A stretch of DNA of 64,000 bases from EA-27 sp964396265 (GCA_964396265.1 CAYNEM010000015.1:1-64000); one strand, 5' to 3'; counted from the stretch's first letter, positions 8,775 through 18,392 are shown. The notes: generated from the letters alone by a model not told the origin. Numbers and translations: made by a program.

Positions 8775-10101
8775 GGTCTCGAAGCTCCTCGTCGCACCGC
8801 GCAGCGAGGTCAGTGCTCCCGATTTCCGTGAATATCCGCCGCCCGGCCTCGAGCTCTGCCCGGGCCTCGTCCGCACGCCCACGCCGCTTCAGCATCTGCC
8901 CGCGGTTGAAGCGCACGGAGGCTTCGATAAAGCGACCGTTCCCTTTCCGTGCCTCCTGCTCGGCACGATCGAAGGCCTCCTCCGCGTCCGTCCAACGACC
9001 GTACGCGGCGTACACGTTCCCGAGGTTCAGGTCGATGCCCCCGAGACCCGAGCGCTCGCCGAGATCCTCGAAGATCGTCCGGGCGCGGTGGAGGTACTGG
9101 TCTGCCTTCCGGAGCTGCCGCCGGTCGATAAGAGGCGCCGCCGCATTCGACATCGCGTACGCCTCCATCCGAATGTCCCCGACGCGGCGTGCGACCTCGA
9201 CCGCCTTCTCGAACCACGCGAGCGCGTCCGGCCGGTCCAGGCGGTAGCTCGCGCTCCCGCGGTTCACATACGTGCGGGGCAGGTCTTCCTCGGAGCCAAG
9301 GCGCTCGTATTCGGCCGCCGCCTCCTCGAGGAGGGGGATCGCGTCCGCAGACCGCCCCTGTCGTGCGTAGGCTCGCGCGGTCGCCTCCCTCGCCCGTGCC
9401 CGCCAGAGGGCGTCCCCGGAGCGCTCGGCGCGGGAGGCCACGGCGGCGAACCGTTCCAATGCCTGCGTCCATCGACTCTGACGCGCGAGGCTTGAGCCAA
9501 TCAGGTATTCCGCCTCGCAGGCCACGCTTGGGGCCTTCGCGGACGTCGCGAGTCTCAGCGCACGACGAAGCGCCTTCTCCGCCTCCTCTTGGACATCCCG
9601 CCGTTGCGCGATGCGGCCGAGCGCGAGCCACGCTTCCGCCTCGTGCCGGAGGTCCCCTGTCAGACGCGCGAGGCTGGCCAGGCGCGCTGCCGTGGCCTTC
9701 GCGGCGTCCCAACGGCCCCCGGCCGATTCGCGGTCCATCAGCAGCCGCAGGATCCGAATCCGACGGGGCGCCGTCTCGGCTCCACCCTCGCGCTCGAGAC
9801 GCTCGTACTCCGCCGACAGCGCGTCGCGGGTGCCGGCGAGCAGGTCTGCGGTGCTCAGGAGGGTCCGGGCGAGGCGCTCGCCGTCGCGCGTCAGGCCGAG
9901 GTAGACGTACCTGCGGCCTCGGGTCCGCTCCTCTCGGTAGACGAAGCCGTGGCCTTCGAGTGTGTCGACTGCGGCGTAGAACGCATCGTGGCTGACGCCG
10001 GTGTCCTTCTGGACCCGTGTCGTCGGGGTGTTTCCGTGCTCCAGCAGGTATAGGAGGATGTCTGGGGCGGCGATCGTTCGCAGGATGGACCCGAACGCCA
10101 C
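8752..10101 (-). CDS. Winged-helix regulator with TPR repeats
   Basis: A 449-residue protein with an N-terminal winged-helix domain at about residues 8-75 (APDILLYLLEHGNTPTTRVQ, then HDAFYAAVDTLEGHGFVYRE and the wing RTRGRRYVYLGLT). A linker and at least six tetratricopeptide-like helical hairpins follow from about residue 125 to the end, for example WLALGRIAQRRDVQEEAEKA and NLGNVYAAYGRWTDAEEAFD. The layout suggests a DNA-binding regulator with a protein-interaction scaffold. The start is GTG. It is transcribed divergently from the secreted protein at 10254, and the shared spacer holds an inverted repeat that could be its operator. Confidence 0.78.
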   Translation of the reverse strand: MAFGSILRTIAAPDILLYLLEHGNTPTTRVQKDTGVSHDAFYAAVDTLEGHGFVYREERTRGRRYVYLGLTRDGERLARTLLSTADLLAGTRDALSAEYERLEREGGAETAPRRIRILRLLMDRESAGGRWDAAKATAARLASLARLTGDLRHEAEAWLALGRIAQRRDVQEEAEKALRRALRLATSAKAPSVACEAEYLIGSSLARQSRWTQALERFAAVASRAERSGDALWRARAREATARAYARQGRSADAIPLLEEAAAEYERLGSEEDLPRTYVNRGSASYRLDRPDALAWFEKAVEVARRVGDIRMEAYAMSNAAAPLIDRRQLRKADQYLHRARTIFEDLGERSGLGGIDLNLGNVYAAYGRWTDAEEAFDRAEQEARKGNGRFIEASVRFNRGQMLKRRGRADEARAELEAGRRIFTEIGSTDLAARCDEELRDLTARRTR

Positions 10102-10135
10102 AGCCCCGGAAGGGGAGTCCCATGGAAAAACGTGT

Positions 10136-10200
10136 CCGATTCCGATTTCCGGAAGTGATCGCCCGATTCCGAAAACCGGAATCGGGTACGGCTAAGTATA
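10136..10200 (+). promoter_or_regulatory. Candidate operator and TATA box in divergent spacer
   Basis: The 9-base word ccgattccg occurs at 10136-10144 and again at 10163-10171; the second copy pairs with its perfect inverse cggaatcgg at 10177-10185 across a 5-base spacer (aaaac). A TATA-like taagtata follows at 10193-10200, about 55 bases before the ATG at 10254. An inverted repeat just upstream of the core promoter is the usual place for an archaeal activator or repressor site. The divergent winged-helix protein is the obvious candidate binder, which is inference. Confidence 0.5.
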
Positions 10201-10253
10201 GGCCCTCGGATACCGCTCCCGCCGAAGCTGTCGACTTCGGGGAGGAAGAGAAC

Positions 10254-10727
10254 ATGAACAGAGGAGTGATGTGGATCGGTGTCATGCTCGTGAGTGTGCT
10301 CATGTTGCTGCCCCTGGCATCGGCGGCAACGGTGTTCGGAGCTTCCGCAAAAGGAGCCACCGACGCTGCCACTTGCGTCGCGGCCGGCCACTTCTTGATC
10401 GTCCCAATCGCATTGGGCGTGTCGAATGGCGATACCGTCGAGATATGGTGGAATACCACCCACTACGACAACCGGTCGGCGGGAAGCCGAACCGCCACGC
10501 ACTCCTTCAGTGTGGTCGCCACTCACAACGGAGTCACCGTTGGGACATGGGGCAATTACACTTCTACAGGAGGTCTTCCGGGCGGAGGTGTGACAAACAA
10601 CCTGTTACGAACCGTTTCTATAACGGATGATACGAAAACCATCGCCATCACGTGGTCAGCCAGCGTTACAATCACCCCTGGGTGTTCGGCCAGTACCTCG
10701 CTGAACCACACGATCCAGCTGTCCTAG
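10254..10727 (+). CDS. Small secreted protein of unknown function
   Basis: A 157-residue protein starting at ATG 10254 with a ggaggaa ribosome-binding site 6 bases upstream. Residues 1-24 form a clear signal peptide (MWIGVMLVSVLMLLPLASAA). The mature part is Thr/Ser/Asn-rich with alternating beta-prone stretches (NGDTVEIWWNTTHYDN, TKTIAITWSASVTI), like a single beta-sandwich. It has two Cys residues in the mature part that might pair. No family was recognised. It is the first of three secreted-protein genes in a row. Confidence 0.75.
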   Translation: MNRGVMWIGVMLVSVLMLLPLASAATVFGASAKGATDAATCVAAGHFLIVPIALGVSNGDTVEIWWNTTHYDNRSAGSRTATHSFSVVATHNGVTVGTWGNYTSTGGLPGGGVTNNLLRTVSITDDTKTIAITWSASVTITPGCSASTSLNHTIQLS

Positions 10728-10789
10728 TGGGTGGGCCACCCGAAAACTTTGTAACCGTACCTCTCCATGGAGGTCCGGAATGGAAGGGG

Positions 10790-13234
10790 GTGGTGCGGTC
10801 GAATAAAGCCTGGATGATGGGAATCTGTTTAGCTCTCATCTTGGCCGTTCACGCGAGCCCGACAGGACCCGACCCTCCCAGCGCGACTGGGACCGTCATT
10901 GGAGGGAACATCACCGGAAATGTGACTTGGACTCCGTCCGGGAATCCGTATTGGGTCGTCGCCGAAACTCAGGTGGACTCAGGCGCGGTGCTGCGTCTTC
11001 AAGCTGGAGTTCGCGTCCAGTTCGACCGAGCGAACCTGACGGTTCTCGGGAGATTGTACGCCGATGGAATCGAGAAACAACGAGTCGTTCTGACGACGAA
11101 TCTCACTCCCCCTGCATACTGGGGTGTAATTCATGTCGGATCCGGAGGTTTCGTGATACTTCGGAACGCGACTCTCGCGTATGGCGGGTTGAGCGCCCTT
11201 CAATCGGACGAGATTATTCTGGATAGACTCCTCTATGATCCCAGTGGTCCCTCGGGCACCCTTGTCATCGACGGCGTCAATGGTCTCCTCCTGGCGAACA
11301 GCACGATTCGTGCGAGTGGTGGTGTGCAGGTTCGCGATACCTCTTGGAGTGAGATCTCCGACAATGTCATCGCCGGACCAAATCCCGGGATCACAGGACT
11401 CGACGTCTCCAACACACCCAGCACGGTCATTCGCGGGAATCGCATAAGGGGATTTCTCACCGGAATCCGAATAGCTGGAACCAACCCCCAAATCTTGGAC
11501 AATGAGGTCTCCGACGCCACGAATGGTGTGTTCGTCGAAGCATCAGACGCCCTGCTCGCGGGAAACCGCGTGCACGAAAATCAGATAGGAATCGTCCTCT
11601 ATCGGGCCCCGCGGTCAACAGTACGGAACAATCTGGCAAGCGACAACACCTTGTTCGGGATAAGTGTTGTCGCTGCGCAAGGCACTCGGATTGATGGAAA
11701 CGCGTTCGTCGGCAACGGGCACATGTACCCACAAATCGGAGCCGGAATCCGTCTCGACACAAGTTCTTGGTCATTCGTCTACGACAACACCATAGAGGGT
11801 AATCAGAAAGGCATCTGGCTGGATGGTGGACAAGGGCACCGCGTCTACCACAACTGGATTCTCTGGAATGTAGAACAGGCCATCGATACTTCGTTGAGTT
11901 CATGGTGGGACGATTGGTACCCGTCCGGGGGCAACCACTGGTCCGACTACGCGGGCGATGACTTGTATCGTGGCCAGAATCAGAACATTCCCGGCCCAGA
12001 CGGGATCGGAGATGCCGCTCGGCCCGTCCTTCCGAACATCGCGGCCGACCGCTATCCGTTCTACTCTGTCGCCGCCCCCGGACTCCCGCCATTCGTGACC
12101 GCGAAGGCAGTCGGAGAAGACATCCTTCTCTCCTGGCAAGCCGCCCCGATGGCAGACTCCTACATCGTCCACACGGCGAATGACCCGACGGCGTTCGACT
12201 TCGCCTCGCCCGTGGCGGTGGGGAACGTCACTTCGTGGACGGATGCGGGCGCCGCAGCGAGCCCCGGGGAGCGATACTACATCGTGCGGGCGCACAACTC
12301 GAGTCTCAACCGGACGGGTCCGACGAGCAACACCGCGGGGAAATGGACCCACGCGTTCCCATCCGGATCCGCGACCCTTGCCCTGCCCCTGGCGCCATAC
12401 CCATGGGTGGACTACTCGCAATCGGGCTGGGTCGACAACGCCAGCGAGTTCGCCGCCGCGACGGGGGCTTCCGAGTTCGCTTACATGGAAGGCGGTCGAT
12501 GGTGGACAACTCCCGGGGATGGGGACCCGGGGCGCGCGCTGAGGATGGGAGAGGGCTATCTCGCGTCGTTCCCCACGCCCACGCAGTTCACGTTCACGGG
12601 CGTCCCGGGGTCCGTCATCGACTACGCGCAATGGCCTCCGTATCCGGAGCGAGGGTTCGATCCCGCGACGACCGCGCGGGAAATCTCCGCCCAAGTGCAG
12701 GGGAACGACATCACCGTGGAATGGCCCCAGCTGCCGGACTTCGGACCGCCGAACGGGAGCTATCTCCTCTACGCTTCCCGGACTCCAGGCGGCCTCCGGG
12801 GATACCATGGCCTCGATCACTTCCTCCTCGCAACCGTGCCCGCCTCGGCGGGCCCTCGCATGTCGTTCGTGCACCGTGACGCCCTGCTAGACTCTTCGGA
12901 ATGGTATTACTTCGTCGTACCCGTACGCGAGGTCTACGGGCGGGGATCGAGCACGTACAGCATCGGCGTGTCCGCCCTTGACCTCCCCATCGGGTCCGCC
13001 GCTTTCGGGTTGCCGCTCCGCCCATTCTCGAACGGCACATACTCGGCCATCGTCGTTTCTGGACTCGTCAGCTCTAACGTTCAGGGGGTGATATGGTTCG
13101 ACCAGACGCGTCAGGACTGGGTCGCCCACGCGGCGTGGATGCCTCAGGGGACGTACGACACGTCCATCACGATGATCATGGCGGTGCAAGTGGATGCGAC
13201 CTCTCCAACTCGGATCGTGTTCGTGGGCGTGTAG
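10790..13234 (+). CDS. Secreted right-handed beta-helix (NosD-like) protein with C-terminal Fn3-like region
   Basis: About 814 residues from a GTG at 10790; ATG at 10814 is an alternative, and a signal peptide (MMGICLALILAVHASPTG) follows either. Residues of about 70-370 are beta-helix coils with NosD/pectate-lyase style turns (NTPSTVIRGNRIRGF, LDNEVSDATNGVFV, YDNTIEGNQKGIWL) ending in the familiar GNHWSDYAGDD and GPDGIGD segments. From about residue 430 the protein has Fn3-like sandwich repeats. It is probably exported and may bind carbohydrate or metal at the surface. The beta-helix half has visibly lower GC than the Fn3 half. The end overlaps the next gene by 41 bases. Confidence 0.8.
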   Translation: MVRSNKAWMMGICLALILAVHASPTGPDPPSATGTVIGGNITGNVTWTPSGNPYWVVAETQVDSGAVLRLQAGVRVQFDRANLTVLGRLYADGIEKQRVVLTTNLTPPAYWGVIHVGSGGFVILRNATLAYGGLSALQSDEIILDRLLYDPSGPSGTLVIDGVNGLLLANSTIRASGGVQVRDTSWSEISDNVIAGPNPGITGLDVSNTPSTVIRGNRIRGFLTGIRIAGTNPQILDNEVSDATNGVFVEASDALLAGNRVHENQIGIVLYRAPRSTVRNNLASDNTLFGISVVAAQGTRIDGNAFVGNGHMYPQIGAGIRLDTSSWSFVYDNTIEGNQKGIWLDGGQGHRVYHNWILWNVEQAIDTSLSSWWDDWYPSGGNHWSDYAGDDLYRGQNQNIPGPDGIGDAARPVLPNIAADRYPFYSVAAPGLPPFVTAKAVGEDILLSWQAAPMADSYIVHTANDPTAFDFASPVAVGNVTSWTDAGAAASPGERYYIVRAHNSSLNRTGPTSNTAGKWTHAFPSGSATLALPLAPYPWVDYSQSGWVDNASEFAAATGASEFAYMEGGRWWTTPGDGDPGRALRMGEGYLASFPTPTQFTFTGVPGSVIDYAQWPPYPERGFDPATTAREISAQVQGNDITVEWPQLPDFGPPNGSYLLYASRTPGGLRGYHGLDHFLLATVPASAGPRMSFVHRDALLDSSEWYYFVVPVREVYGRGSSTYSIGVSALDLPIGSAAFGLPLRPFSNGTYSAIVVSGLVSSNVQGVIWFDQTRQDWVAHAAWMPQGTYDTSITMIMAVQVDATSPTRIVFVGV

Positions 13235-15791
13235 CGCGATCCTCGTTGCGCTCGCGGCCATCGCTCTCGTTGCGACGCCGGTCCATGCGGCCGCGGACGA
13301 CCAGAACCTCACGGGCCTCGTCTACCTCGCGGACGGCACCCCGCTCTCCGCGACGCTGTGGGCCGACAACACGGGCTTCGCGGTGTTCGTAAACCACGGC
13401 GGGAGCTGGTCCACCGCGTGGCGGTACCCCGTCACGGGCTGGTACCTCACCTCCGGAGGTGCGTACAGCCTCGTCCTCCCCGCCGTCGAGAAGGACGTGA
13501 ACTGGGGAAACACGGACCCCTATCGCGTCGCGTTCGACGTGTCCGCGATCACGGGGAACGCGGGAGAGACGGCCAACGCGACAAGCCACGGGACGGGAGA
13601 CCCGGGCGAGTTCTCCGCGGCCGGCGCGACAGAGAACTCGATAATGTGGAACGCGACGGACAACTGGCAGCGCTGGGACATCGTCCTCCTTGCGCTCCCG
13701 GACCTGGCGGTGAACGCCTCGGAGATCCTCGTATCTCCTGGGCCGCCCGTCTCCGTGGGCACCGTCGTGACGGTCGATGCAACCGTGCGGAACCTGGGTG
13801 CGGTGGACGCTTCGAACGCGGTCGCTCGTTTCACGGACGGCGTGCCGCCCGGGATTCCTATTGGGACGGATGTCACTATCCCCTCTCTCCCCGCGGGCGG
13901 GTCGGTCCCCGTCCAGCGGACGTGGAACGCTGGGCCTGCCGGCCTCCACCAGCTCTGCGTAGCAACGGATCCTGACGGAACTATCGTCGAGGCGAACGAG
14001 ACGAACAACCTCGTGTGCGTCGACGTCCTCGTGACCGCCGCCCCGGAGACGAGGCCCGACTACGTCCCGTTCGCCCCACAGCCTACGCCTCCGCCCCGAG
14101 CGGGGCTTTCGCAGCCCGTCTCCCTTTCCGTGCAGGTCCTCAATCAGGGGAACGCGTCGGGGAACACGGTAACCACGATTGCGTTCTACAACGCCTCGAC
14201 GCCGGGGAGTCCCTTCTCGACGGCCGTCGTGCCTCCGCTTCTCCCATCCCAAGTTTCTGGTCGATTCGCCGCCACATGGACATCCCCCGCAACCCCGGGG
14301 ACCTATGATGTGTCCGCGAGTGTGGACTATGGGGACTCGCTTCCGGAATGGGACGAGACGAACAACGTCTTCGCATGGCAGGTCGACGTCGTCACCGGCC
14401 CTGTCACCGCGCTCATCCTCGGGGCGCCGAACGTCACCGCCGCGCAGGTGTTCGTGACCTCATCCACAGACCTTTCGTTCTCCGTCCTCGACCAAGGCGG
14501 CTCGGGGATCCGGTCCACCTCGTATCGCGTGGACATCCTGACGTGGACGAACTACTCGGCTGCGGGGCCCTTCCGCCTCGCGGGGGAGGGCCCGCACTCC
14601 CTCGAGTGGTACAGCGAGGACTTCGCGGGGAACGTGGAGGTCGTCCAGTCTGCGGTGGTCATCGTCGACGAGACGCCGCCGATCACGACGCCCACGGTCG
14701 GGGATCCAAAGTACCTTGTTGGCGGCACCTTCGTGACGTCAGCGACGCCCTTCAGTCTGGCGGCGGTGGACGGAGGGGTGGACCCCGTGGGCGTCGCCTT
14801 CACGGAATACCAGATCGACACAGGGTCGTGGATCCCTTATGCCGCCCCGTTCACAGTCTCCGGCGAGGGTGCGCACGGCATGGCCTTCCATTCCGTCGAT
14901 TGGCTGGGGAACGCGGAGGTGCTGGGAATTCTCCCGATTACGGTCGATGACACGCCGCCGACGGTCCTGCTCTCGGTCGGGGTCCCGCAGTACAGCGGCG
15001 CGCAGCTGTACGTGAATTCCTCGACGCCGCTCACAATCGTAGCCTCGGATGGCGGCATCGTGCCGGTGGGGCTGGCCCTGGTTGAATACCGGATCGGCAG
15101 CGGAACCTGGACGCCGTTCGCGAACCCGTTCAACCTGTCGCCCCCGGACGGGACCTGGCACGTCGAGTACGCCGCCACGGACCATCTGGGCCATCGCGCT
15201 GCCGACGCGAGGGACCTCGTCCTGGACGACACGCCGCCCGAGACGACGATCGCGCCAACCGCCGGTCCGTACACGGAGGATACGACCTTCACGCTCGAGG
15301 CCTCGGACGCCGGCTCCGGCGTCGCGCGCACGGAGATCCGGATCGACGACGGCTCGTGGGCCGGATCTGCTGGAGCGTTCTCCCTGGGCGCCGGACATCA
15401 CATCATCCGGTACCGCTCCGCGGACCGGCTCAACAACACGGAGGTCGAACGGACGCTCTCCGTGACCGTCGAGGGCGCACCCCCTCCACCGGAGCCGAAC
15501 TGGAAGCCCCTCTTGGCGGCAGTGTTCGCAAGCATCCTCGCCCTCGTGGGCGCGTGGTCCGCTCGGCGCGCACCGTGGCCGACGGGCTCGCGGCCCCGCC
15601 TGCGCGCGTTCGTCCACTCCGCCCTCCCGTTCGTTGCGGCGGAGGCCGCAACCGGGGCGGTGTCGTTCCTCACGGGGTCGCTCGCGATCCTTCCGCTGCT
15701 CGGGGCGGGGATGACGGTGGACCTCGCCATTCTGTTCGCGGGAATCGCGGTCTCGGTGTATCGCGTCCGCAAGTCGAAGCCACCTGAGTAG
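13194..15791 (+). CDS. Secreted, membrane-anchored CARDB-repeat protein
   Basis: 865 residues from ATG 13194, which lies inside the previous gene; a signal peptide occupies residues 1-32 (CSAILVALAAIALVATPVHA). Two CARDB-type adhesion domains follow at about 169-281 and 285-400, each ending in the typical E-x-N-E-T-N-N segment. Then come four repeats of a beta domain with the pattern D-T-P-P followed by EYQIDTGSWIPYAAPF, at about 405-760, similar to OmpL47-type modules. A Pro linker and hydrophobic segments near residues 768-788 and 830-858 end in basic residues, giving a cell-membrane anchor. It is probably an adhesin or surface scaffold, cotranscribed with the two upstream genes. Confidence 0.8.
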   Translation: MRPLQLGSCSWACSAILVALAAIALVATPVHAAADDQNLTGLVYLADGTPLSATLWADNTGFAVFVNHGGSWSTAWRYPVTGWYLTSGGAYSLVLPAVEKDVNWGNTDPYRVAFDVSAITGNAGETANATSHGTGDPGEFSAAGATENSIMWNATDNWQRWDIVLLALPDLAVNASEILVSPGPPVSVGTVVTVDATVRNLGAVDASNAVARFTDGVPPGIPIGTDVTIPSLPAGGSVPVQRTWNAGPAGLHQLCVATDPDGTIVEANETNNLVCVDVLVTAAPETRPDYVPFAPQPTPPPRAGLSQPVSLSVQVLNQGNASGNTVTTIAFYNASTPGSPFSTAVVPPLLPSQVSGRFAATWTSPATPGTYDVSASVDYGDSLPEWDETNNVFAWQVDVVTGPVTALILGAPNVTAAQVFVTSSTDLSFSVLDQGGSGIRSTSYRVDILTWTNYSAAGPFRLAGEGPHSLEWYSEDFAGNVEVVQSAVVIVDETPPITTPTVGDPKYLVGGTFVTSATPFSLAAVDGGVDPVGVAFTEYQIDTGSWIPYAAPFTVSGEGAHGMAFHSVDWLGNAEVLGILPITVDDTPPTVLLSVGVPQYSGAQLYVNSSTPLTIVASDGGIVPVGLALVEYRIGSGTWTPFANPFNLSPPDGTWHVEYAATDHLGHRAADARDLVLDDTPPETTIAPTAGPYTEDTTFTLEASDAGSGVARTEIRIDDGSWAGSAGAFSLGAGHHIIRYRSADRLNNTEVERTLSVTVEGAPPPPEPNWKPLLAAVFASILALVGAWSARRAPWPTGSRPRLRAFVHSALPFVAAEAATGAVSFLTGSLAILPLLGAGMTVDLAILFAGIAVSVYRVRKSKPPE

Positions 15792-15842
15792 GAACGACAC
15801 CGTCATTTCGCGGACGGTCCGAAAGCCGCCTTTCCACGAAGC

Positions 15843-16385
15843 CTAAAACCACTTCGCCATCAGGACGTCGTCGACGTACTCCCCTCGGATCTTGAAGTGC
15901 CGCTTCCGGGCGGCCTCGACCTCGAACCCGAGCTTCTGGTACAGCGCGATCGCGCGTTCGTTCGAGGCGAAGACCTCCAGGGTGGCCTTCTCCACGCGCC
16001 TTTGCTTCATCCACTCGAGCGCCCGCTCCATGAGTGCGCGCCCGATGCCCAGGCCGCGGAACGCCCGCACGATCGCGATCCCGAGATTTGCGACGTGGCG
16101 TGCCTTGGCGAACGTGGAGATGCGCACGTCGACCTGCCCGACGACGCGGCCGGCGACCTCTGCGACGTACAGCACGGACGTGAGGTTGTCGAAGGAGCGG
16201 ATCCATTCCCTCTCCCGCCTCGCGCTGTGCGTGAGCCGCTCCGTGAGGATGAACTCCTCCTCGGCGCCGATCTCGTTGATGTTCCGCATGAGGGCGTCCG
16301 CGTCCGCTTCCGTTGCGCGCCGGATCGTGCACGCGCGTCCGTCCTTCATCGGGTGCGCCCAGCGGTCGTGCTCCCTGCGCAGCAT
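15843..16385 (-). CDS. GNAT-family N-acetyltransferase
   Basis: 180 residues from ATG 16385, with ATG 16349 as an alternative. The GNAT fold is clear: CTIRRATEADADALMRN at the start, LYVAEVAGRVVGQVDVR as strand 4, NLGIAIVRAFRGLGIGRALM as the acetyl-CoA binding Q/RxxGxG/A loop, and ERAIALYQKLGFEVEAARKR as motif B. The closest functional analogy is RimI/ribosomal or small-molecule acetyltransferases; the acceptor cannot be told. The gene follows the orphan E1-alpha by 5 bases and is the third gene of the lipA group. Confidence 0.8.
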   Translation of the reverse strand: MLRREHDRWAHPMKDGRACTIRRATEADADALMRNINEIGAEEEFILTERLTHSARREREWIRSFDNLTSVLYVAEVAGRVVGQVDVRISTFAKARHVANLGIAIVRAFRGLGIGRALMERALEWMKQRRVEKATLEVFASNERAIALYQKLGFEVEAARKRHFKIRGEYVDDVLMAKWF

Positions 16386-16390
16386 GGGGC

Positions 16391-17488
16391 TCACAGCGGG
16401 AACGCGCCCATGTCCTCGGGCCGGCGGCGGAACCCGCCCCGGAGGAACTCCTCCATCTGCTCGCGGAGGTGCCACGGGAGGTCTGCGTAGACGTCCGTGA
16501 ACACGGTCTCCGTCGACGGCGGGGGCACCTTCTCCGCGGTCCGCACGGCCTCCGTGATCGCGTCCTCGATCTCGCTCCGCGTGGAGACCTCCCAGCTCGG
16601 ATCGTACAACCCCTTGGCCTCGAGGTACTTGCGGAACCGCTCGATGGGGTCCCTGTGCCGCCACAGCTCGACCTCCTCCGGGTTCCGGTACCGGGTCGGG
16701 TCGTCGGACGAGGAGTGGGGACCCATGCGGTACGTGACGGCCTCGATAAACGTCGGGCCGCCCCCCGCGCGCGCCTTCTCAACGGCCCACTTCGTCGCGG
16801 AGTACGCCGCCAGCGCGTCGTTCCCGTCCACCCGCAGTCCCTCGAACCCATACGCGCGGGCCTTGATCGCCAGCGTCGTCGACGCGGTCTGTTTCGCGAC
16901 GGGGACCGAGATCGCCCACTGGTTGTTCTTGCAGAGGAAGACGCACGGCACGCCGAAGACGCCGGCGAAGTTCATCCCCGCGTGGAAGTCGCCCTCGCTC
17001 GTGGCCCCGTCACCGAAGAAGGCAATCGCGACATGCCGATCCCCGCGGATCTTCATCGCCCAGGCGCACCCGACGGCGTGCGGGATCTGTGAGCCGACCG
17101 GACTCGAGATCGAGACGAGACGGAGCTCACGGTTCGCGAAGTGGTTCGGCATCTGGCGGCCCTTGGAGAGGTCCTCCGCGTTCCCGTAGAACTGCGCGAT
17201 CAGGGATGGGAGAGGATAGCCCCGCCAGATCGCGGAGCCCGGCTCCCGGTACGCGGGGAAGATCCAATCGTCCTTGTCGAGCGCGGCGCAGCTGCCGATC
17301 TGCACGGCCTCCTCCCCGGACGAAGGGACGTAGAACCCGATGCGCCCCTGCCGCTGCAGGCTGAGCATGCGGGTGTCGAGGATGCGCACGAACAACAGGG
17401 CTCGGTATATCTCCTTGAGGCGGTCCTCGGACAGCTTGGGCTCGAGGTTCGGGTCGAACGATCCGTCCTCGCGGATGACCTGGAGCAT
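16391..17488 (-). CDS. Orphan 2-oxoacid dehydrogenase E1 component, alpha subunit
   Basis: 365 residues of the pyruvate/branched-chain 2-oxoacid dehydrogenase E1-alpha family, which binds thiamine diphosphate and decarboxylates the 2-oxoacid. The ThDP motif GDGATSEGDFHAGMNFAG ends in the NNQWAIS segment, and the phosphorylation-loop-like MGPHSSSDDPTRYR is present. It is a paralogue of the protein at 36798-37877, but no E1-beta or E2 lies beside it. It starts at ATG 17488, 7 bases after lipA stops; a GTG at 17503 with a better-spaced GGAGGT would overlap lipA slightly. Being cotranscribed with lipA suggests a link to lipoylated complexes, perhaps a second substrate specificity with the shared E1-beta/E2. 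Confidence 0.85.
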   Translation of the reverse strand: MLQVIREDGSFDPNLEPKLSEDRLKEIYRALLFVRILDTRMLSLQRQGRIGFYVPSSGEEAVQIGSCAALDKDDWIFPAYREPGSAIWRGYPLPSLIAQFYGNAEDLSKGRQMPNHFANRELRLVSISSPVGSQIPHAVGCAWAMKIRGDRHVAIAFFGDGATSEGDFHAGMNFAGVFGVPCVFLCKNNQWAISVPVAKQTASTTLAIKARAYGFEGLRVDGNDALAAYSATKWAVEKARAGGGPTFIEAVTYRMGPHSSSDDPTRYRNPEEVELWRHRDPIERFRKYLEAKGLYDPSWEVSTRSEIEDAITEAVRTAEKVPPPSTETVFTDVYADLPWHLREQMEEFLRGGFRRRPEDMGAFPL

Positions 17489-17495
17489 GGCCTCC

Positions 17496-18392
17496 TCAGG
17501 CACCGACCCGCACCTCCCGCTTCCGGAGCAGGGACTCGAGGAAGAACTCACCGGCGCGGTACGAGGAGCGGACGAGGGGGCCCGACGCGACGTACAGGAA
17601 TCCCATCTCCTGCGCTTGGCGGCGGTACGCTTCGAAGGCGTCCGGGCTCACGAACTCGCTCACTGCCAGATGCCACGTGGTCGGCCGCAGGTATTGCCCG
17701 AGCGTCACGATGTCGACATCGGCCGCACGGAGGTCTCGGAGGGTCTGGAGCACCTCGTCCTCCGTCTCCCCGAGGCCGAGCATAATCGACGACTTCGTGT
17801 AGACGTCGGGGCGGACCGCCTTGGCATGCCGCAGGACGAACAGGCTCTGCTCGTAGTTCGCGCGCGGGTCGCGCGCCACGGACTGAAGGCGAAGCACTGT
17901 CTCCACGTTGTGGTCGAACACTTCCTGTCCGCCGGCAAGGACGGTGCGGATCGCGTCGTTGTCACCTCGGAAGTCCGGCACCAGGGTCTCCACCATGATG
18001 CCGGGGTCCAGTGCCTTGATCGCTCGCACGGTGTTCGCGAAGTGCGCGGCGCCGCCATCGGGGAGATCGTCGCGATCCACGGAGGTGAGCACGACGTACG
18101 TGAGCCCGAGGTCCGCGACCGCGTTCGCGACGTTCTCCGGTTCGCGGGGATCCACGATGCCGTACGGGTTCCCGGATTTCACCGCGCAGAACCGACACCC
18201 GCGCGTGCATGTGTCCCCCAGAAGCATAATCGTGGCGGTGCCGCCGCCCCAGCATTCCGCTACGTTGGGGCAATGGGCCTCCTCGCACACGGTGTGGAGG
18301 TTCATGTCGCGAAGGAGCGTCTTGAGGTGCGCGAAGTTCTCGCCCCCGGGAGGCCGCACCTTCAGCCATTCCGGCTTTCGCTCGGCGAGCAT
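17496..18392 (-). CDS. lipA: Lipoyl synthase
   Basis: A 298-residue radical-SAM enzyme that inserts two sulfurs into octanoyl groups bound to lipoyl domains. Both clusters are visible: the auxiliary [4Fe-4S] motif CEEAHCPNVAEC at about residues 36-47 and the radical-SAM motif CTRGCRFC at about 62-69, followed by VLTSVDRDDLPDGGA. The C-terminal RSSYRAGE Ser-containing motif, a ligand of the auxiliary cluster in LipA, is also present. Length matches the family. It works with LipB (32038-32724) on the E2 at 34500-35768. Confidence 0.95.
   Translation of the reverse strand: MLAERKPEWLKVRPPGGENFAHLKTLLRDMNLHTVCEEAHCPNVAECWGGGTATIMLLGDTCTRGCRFCAVKSGNPYGIVDPREPENVANAVADLGLTYVVLTSVDRDDLPDGGAAHFANTVRAIKALDPGIMVETLVPDFRGDNDAIRTVLAGGQEVFDHNVETVLRLQSVARDPRANYEQSLFVLRHAKAVRPDVYTKSSIMLGLGETEDEVLQTLRDLRAADVDIVTLGQYLRPTTWHLAVSEFVSPDAFEAYRRQAQEMGFLYVASGPLVRSSYRAGEFFLESLLRKREVRVGA

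Noticed and set aside
8418..8882. Minus-strand frame of 154 codons between the TIGR02391-like and regulator genes
   Set aside because: Composition is Arg/Gly/Asp-rich shadow; plus-strand frame 8526-8774 has the stronger codon bias.
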